Assembly (NCBI RefSeq): GCF_040750395.1
Contig: NZ_JBFLVD010000005.1
Span: forward strand, 1 to 64,000
Length of the DNA: 64,000 nucleotides
From: Scandinavium sp002470465
GTDB taxonomy: Bacteria; Pseudomonadota; Gammaproteobacteria; Enterobacterales; Enterobacteriaceae
Direction of reading: 5' to 3'
Shown here one piece after another: positions 61,058 to 64,000 of this stretch (positions within the stretch are counted from its first letter, which is position 1; every line of letters starts with the position of its first letter). A program made the position numbers and the translations under genes. The notes under the pieces were generated by a model. The model had not been told where the DNA came from, did no database searches, and saw only the letters and a program-made list of their open reading frames with translations.

Positions 61058-61963
61058 ATGCAGGATCTCAACGATTTGTGGTACTTCGCGCAGGTGGTGG
61101 AGCACGGCGGATTTTCGCCGGCGGGCCGGGCTATCGGGGTGCCAAAATCTCGCCTCAGCCGGCGTATTGCCCTGCTGGAAGAGCGGCTGGCAACTCGCCT
61201 GATTCAGCGCTCAACCCGCAGCTTTACCATCACCGATGCCGGGCAGCTGTTCTATCGTCACTGCAAAGCAATGATCATCGAAGCGGAGGCCGCGCAGGAG
61301 GCCATGGAAAGCCTGCAAGCCGAACCCTGCGGGCTGATTCGCCTGACCTGCCCTGTCGCACTTTTGCATGTCCATGTGGGCGAGATGCTGGCGCAGTTTA
61401 TGCTGAAGTATCCGAAGGTGACGGTGCAGCTCGAAGAAACCAACCGCAGGGTGGACGTCCTGAATGAGAACATCGACCTTGCGATTCGCGTCCGTCCTCT
61501 GCCCCTTGAAGACAGCGAACTGGTTATGCGTAAACTGGCGACGCGTAATATGTGCCTGGTTGCCAGCCCGGATTTAGTCACCCGCTTCGGCCTGCCCGCC
61601 TCACCTGCCGATTTGCAGCACTGGCCGAGCCTGGCACGGGCTCGCGCGCAAAATCACTATCGCTGGGTTTTGACAGGGCCTGAGGGGCAGGAAGCCACTC
61701 TTCATCATCAGCCACGTTTTATCACCACCGATATGCTTGCGCTGAGGGCAGCCGCCGTAGCGGGAGTCGGCGTGGTCCAGCTGCCTTTATTGATGCTGGA
61801 TGAACAGATGAGAGACGGGAAACTGGTGCGGCTGCTGCCGGAGTGGCGGGCGAAACCAGAAATCATTCATGTTGTATATCCTTCACGCCGTGGGCAACTG
61901 CCGGCGGTGCGGGCACTGATTGATTTTCTGGCTGAAGGTTATAACGCGTTAGTGGAAAGCTAA
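61058..61963 (+). CDS. LysR-family transcriptional regulator
   Basis: A 301-residue regulator. The helix-turn-helix at about 17-40 has AGRAIGVPKSRLSRRIALLEERL, followed by a linker helix and a periplasmic-binding-protein-like sensor domain. It resembles the subgroup often found divergent from pirin/quercetinase genes. It probably controls the adjacent pirin-hydrolase pair from the 107-bp divergent region. The inducer is unknown. Confidence 0.92.
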   Translation: MQDLNDLWYFAQVVEHGGFSPAGRAIGVPKSRLSRRIALLEERLATRLIQRSTRSFTITDAGQLFYRHCKAMIIEAEAAQEAMESLQAEPCGLIRLTCPVALLHVHVGEMLAQFMLKYPKVTVQLEETNRRVDVLNENIDLAIRVRPLPLEDSELVMRKLATRNMCLVASPDLVTRFGLPASPADLQHWPSLARARAQNHYRWVLTGPEGQEATLHHQPRFITTDMLALRAAAVAGVGVVQLPLLMLDEQMRDGKLVRLLPEWRAKPEIIHVVYPSRRGQLPAVRALIDFLAEGYNALVES

Positions 61964-61968
61964 AGCAA

Positions 61969-61994
61969 AAAGGGCGACATTTCTGTCGCCCTTT
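61969..61994. terminator. Bidirectional terminator between lysR-type gene and ybaB
   Basis: An 11-bp perfect stem AAAGGGCGACA/TGTCGCCCTTT with a 4-base loop. It lies between convergent genes, so it also ends the dnaX-ybaB transcript. Confidence 0.85.
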
Positions 61995-62002
61995 CACCGT
62001 CA

Positions 62003-62335
62003 TCAGAACGGCATCTTAAAGCCTGGCGGCAGCTGCATCCCGGAGGAGACAGAAGCCATTTTTTCTTTCTGGGTTTCTTCGATGCGGCGCGCGGCGTCGT
62101 TAAACGCGGCGGCAACCAGATCTTCCAGCATATCTTTGTCATCTTCGAGCAGGCTTGGGTCAATCTCAACGCGACGGCAGTTGTGCGCACCGTTAATGGT
62201 GACCTTCACCAGGCCTGCGCCAGACTCACCGGTCACTTCCAGTTGAGCGATCTCTTCCTGCGCTTTCTGCATTTTTTCTTGCATCTGCTGGGCCTGTTTC
62301 ATCAGGTTACCCAGGCCGCCTTTTCCACCAAACAT
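62003..62335 (-). CDS. ybaB: Nucleoid-associated protein YbaB/EbfC
   Basis: A 110-residue DNA-binding protein, one residue longer than in E. coli, with an extra glycine near the N-terminus (MFGGKGGLGN). The helical tail EETQKEKMASVSSGMQ and the C-terminus PPGFKMPF are conserved. It follows dnaX by 56 bp on the same strand. In E. coli recR follows directly, but here a terminator and other genes follow. Confidence 0.97.
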   Translation of the reverse strand: MFGGKGGLGNLMKQAQQMQEKMQKAQEEIAQLEVTGESGAGLVKVTINGAHNCRRVEIDPSLLEDDKDMLEDLVAAAFNDAARRIEETQKEKMASVSSGMQLPPGFKMPF

Positions 62336-62391
62336 AGGCTTATCTCTCAGTCAGTCATGTTAATAGGTTCAACCGCAAGACGGGCTTACGG

Positions 62392-64000
62392 TCAAATGGG
62401 TCGAATACTCTCTTCATCCAGATCCGCATCGAAAAAGCGGCGCAGGGTCTGGATGTTGTTATCGGCACTGATGGCCTCGCGCGCCTGCGCGAGCTTCTCT
62501 TCGTAAATGGCCTGACGCCACTCCAGCGGCGTTAATACCGCCGGATTATCATCTTCCACGATGGTCAGTTCAACCGCCGTGCCGTTTAACTCGCTCAGCG
62601 CATCCGTCAGCACCTTCTGCGCGCTGCCGTTATTGAGATGGCGCTGGCTCGGTCGCAGATGCAGGCAAACTGCCGCGCCGTTTTGCTCTTTCCAGGCGTT
62701 AAGCGCCACCTGTTCTACCAGTTTAGGCAATTTCATGCGGCTGATTTCTGCCGCCCAACCGTCGCGCTCGATGGATTCCACTGCCAGCTTCGCGGCGAGC
62801 TCCGGGGTTTTCTCATGCTCCAGCGCTTTTTTCAGCGCCTTCGGCGTGGCAACCGCTTCCTTCACCTCTTCCACAACGGTGGTTGCTTTCCAGCGGTAGG
62901 CTTCTTTTTTCTTTGGCTGCTGCTCTTCGAGCGCCGAAGGAGACGGGCGCGCCTGAACGCGTTCCGTGACCGAGGCCAGTCTCTCTAACGCAGCACTGTT
63001 CACCGGCCGCGCGCGGGATGCGGTGGCCGGTTCACTCTTTTTTGCTTTGGGTGCTCCCTGAGCGCGTTGCAGTTGGCTGCGGGCCGCCAGCACGGAGCTG
63101 GTGGAGTCCGGCAACGTTTCGCTTTGATACGCGGGTGCGGCAGGTGCCTGCTGCTGCGAAACCTGCGTCGGGTGCATCACCGCCGTGGGTGCCACAGGCG
63201 CGAACGACTGCGGCTGAACGTCCGGCTCAGGTAGCGGCTGACGAGGATGGAACGCCAGCGCACGCAGCAGGGTCATCTCAATACCCATTCTGCGGTCCGG
63301 CGCATAGGGCAGCTCTTTGCGGCCCATCAGCAGCGTCTGGTAATAGAGCTGAATATCGGCTGGCGGCACGGTTCGCGCCAGCTCGCGCATGCGGTGTTCG
63401 ACCGCCGCCATGTCGCTGCCCAGCGCCGACGGCGACAGCTGCACCATTGCGATGCGGTGCAGCAGGCTTTGCATTTCCACCAGCAGCGCTTCCCACTCAA
63501 TACCGCGGGATGCCGCTTCGTGAATAAGCGACATAACCTGTTCGCCGTTGGCGGCCACCAGCGCTTCAATCAGGGAAAGCGCCTGATCGTCATCCAGCGT
63601 GCCGAGCATGGTGCTGACAGTCGCGGCGGTCAGCTGCCCGTCACCGCTGGCAATCGCCTGATCGGTAAGGCTTAATGCGTCACGCAGGCTGCCGTCGGCG
63701 GCGCGCGCCAGCAGCTGCAGCGCGCGCGGCTCAGAAGCGATGTGCTCCTCGCCCAGAATATGTTCCAGCTGCTCGCGGATCTGATCGACGTCGAGCGCTT
63801 TAAGATGGAACTGCAGGCAGCGGGAAAGGATCGTCACCGGCAGCTTTTGCGGATCGGTGGTGGCCAGCAGGAATTTGACGTGCGACGGCGGCTCTTCCAG
63901 CGTTTTCAGCAGCGCGTTGAAGCTGTGACGGGAGAGCATGTGCACTTCATCGATCAGGTAGACCTTGAAGCGACCGCGGGCAGGCGCGTACTGCACGTTG
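62392..64000 (-). CDS. dnaX: DNA polymerase III subunit tau/gamma (5' part outside window)
   Basis: The visible 535 or so codons cover E. coli DnaX from about residue 110 to the C-terminus. The 5' end lies beyond the window. KVYLIDEVHMLSRHSFNALLK is the Walker B region and ILSRCLQFHLK carries sensor 1-arginine finger motifs. A proline/glutamine-rich linker and the tau-specific C-terminal domain follow. The full programmed -1 frameshift signal for gamma is present at 63002-63059. Tau is the clamp-loader subunit joining polymerase and DnaB. Confidence 0.98.
   Translation of the reverse strand, partial: NVQYAPARGRFKVYLIDEVHMLSRHSFNALLKTLEEPPSHVKFLLATTDPQKLPVTILSRCLQFHLKALDVDQIREQLEHILGEEHIASEPRALQLLARAADGSLRDALSLTDQAIASGDGQLTAATVSTMLGTLDDDQALSLIEALVAANGEQVMSLIHEAASRGIEWEALLVEMQSLLHRIAMVQLSPSALGSDMAAVEHRMRELARTVPPADIQLYYQTLLMGRKELPYAPDRRMGIEMTLLRALAFHPRQPLPEPDVQPQSFAPVAPTAVMHPTQVSQQQAPAAPAYQSETLPDSTSSVLAARSQLQRAQGAPKAKKSEPATASRARPVNSAALERLASVTERVQARPSPSALEEQQPKKKEAYRWKATTVVEEVKEAVATPKALKKALEHEKTPELAAKLAVESIERDGWAAEISRMKLPKLVEQVALNAWKEQNGAAVCLHLRPSQRHLNNGSAQKVLTDALSELNGTAVELTIVEDDNPAVLTPLEWRQAIYEEKLAQAREAISADNNIQTLRRFFDADLDEESIRPI
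63002..63059 (-). promoter_or_regulatory. Programmed -1 frameshift signal in dnaX
   Basis: On the minus strand, in order: an internal ribosome-binding-like AGGGAGC (63059-63053), the slippery AAAAAAG (63043-63037) and a stem ACCGGCC/GGCCGGT (63031-63025 with 63008-63002). In the -1 frame GAG TGA follows, ending the gamma subunit. All three parts match the E. coli arrangement. Confidence 0.93.

Overview
The window is chromosomal DNA of an Enterobacteriaceae member, most likely an Enterobacter (E. cloacae complex) relative. Protein after protein is close to the E. coli or Salmonella counterpart as I remember it. The backbone has the gene order of the E. coli K-12 region between argU and dnaX, read in reverse. 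The genus is inferred from gene content and was not tested.

Layout. 1-210: 3' end of a DLP12-type integrase gene abutting tRNA-Arg(UCU) argU. 563-8865: Salmonella-type fim cluster, with regulators fimY and fimZ on the plus strand and the structural operon fimAICDHF on the minus strand. 9226-10307: folD-ybcJ. 10561-13251: a glucose/maltose-family PTS EIICB gene and its LacI/MalI-type regulator with two overlapping operators. 13285-16411: an unusual two-gene unit, a lipoprotein followed by a very long repeat-rich coiled-coil protein ending in an FKBP-like domain. The second gene is frameshifted in a 10-base homopolymer and interrupted by an assembly gap. 16941-19719: cysS, ppiB, lpxH. 19721-23101: accessory genes (O-methyltransferase/TetR pair, small membrane protein, yedE-yedF). 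23266-25999: purEK and mnmH. 26146-36353: porin, ybbP-ybbA/tesA-ybbO, cnoX, fetAB, qmcA-ybbJ, cueR. 36550-43921: a heme uptake and anaerobic heme-opening operon (receptor, hmuT, hutW, hutX, chuY-like, hmuU, hmuV) lying between cueR and copA. 44014-59240: copA, ybaP, the sRNA gene chiX, ybaK, ushA, fsr, ybaL, gsk, hemH, adk, htpG, recR. 59345-61963: isochorismatase-like hydrolase, pirin and LysR regulator placed between ybaB and recR. 62003-64000: ybaB and the 3' part of dnaX.

How the genes connect. The fim regulator FimY begins with rare AGG and AGA codons, and the only tRNA in the window, argU, reads AGA next door. The heme operon has a near-consensus FNR site plus a Fur-like site, fitting an operon that encodes the oxygen-independent heme-opening radical SAM enzyme HutW. 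CopA and DnaX both keep their programmed -1 frameshift signals. YedE/YedF (sulfur/selenium transport and sulfurtransferase families) lie about 2 kb from mnmH (tRNA 2-selenouridine synthase), separated only by purEK. Several REP/BIME elements sit in intergenic gaps. No CRISPR array, IS element or rRNA was seen.
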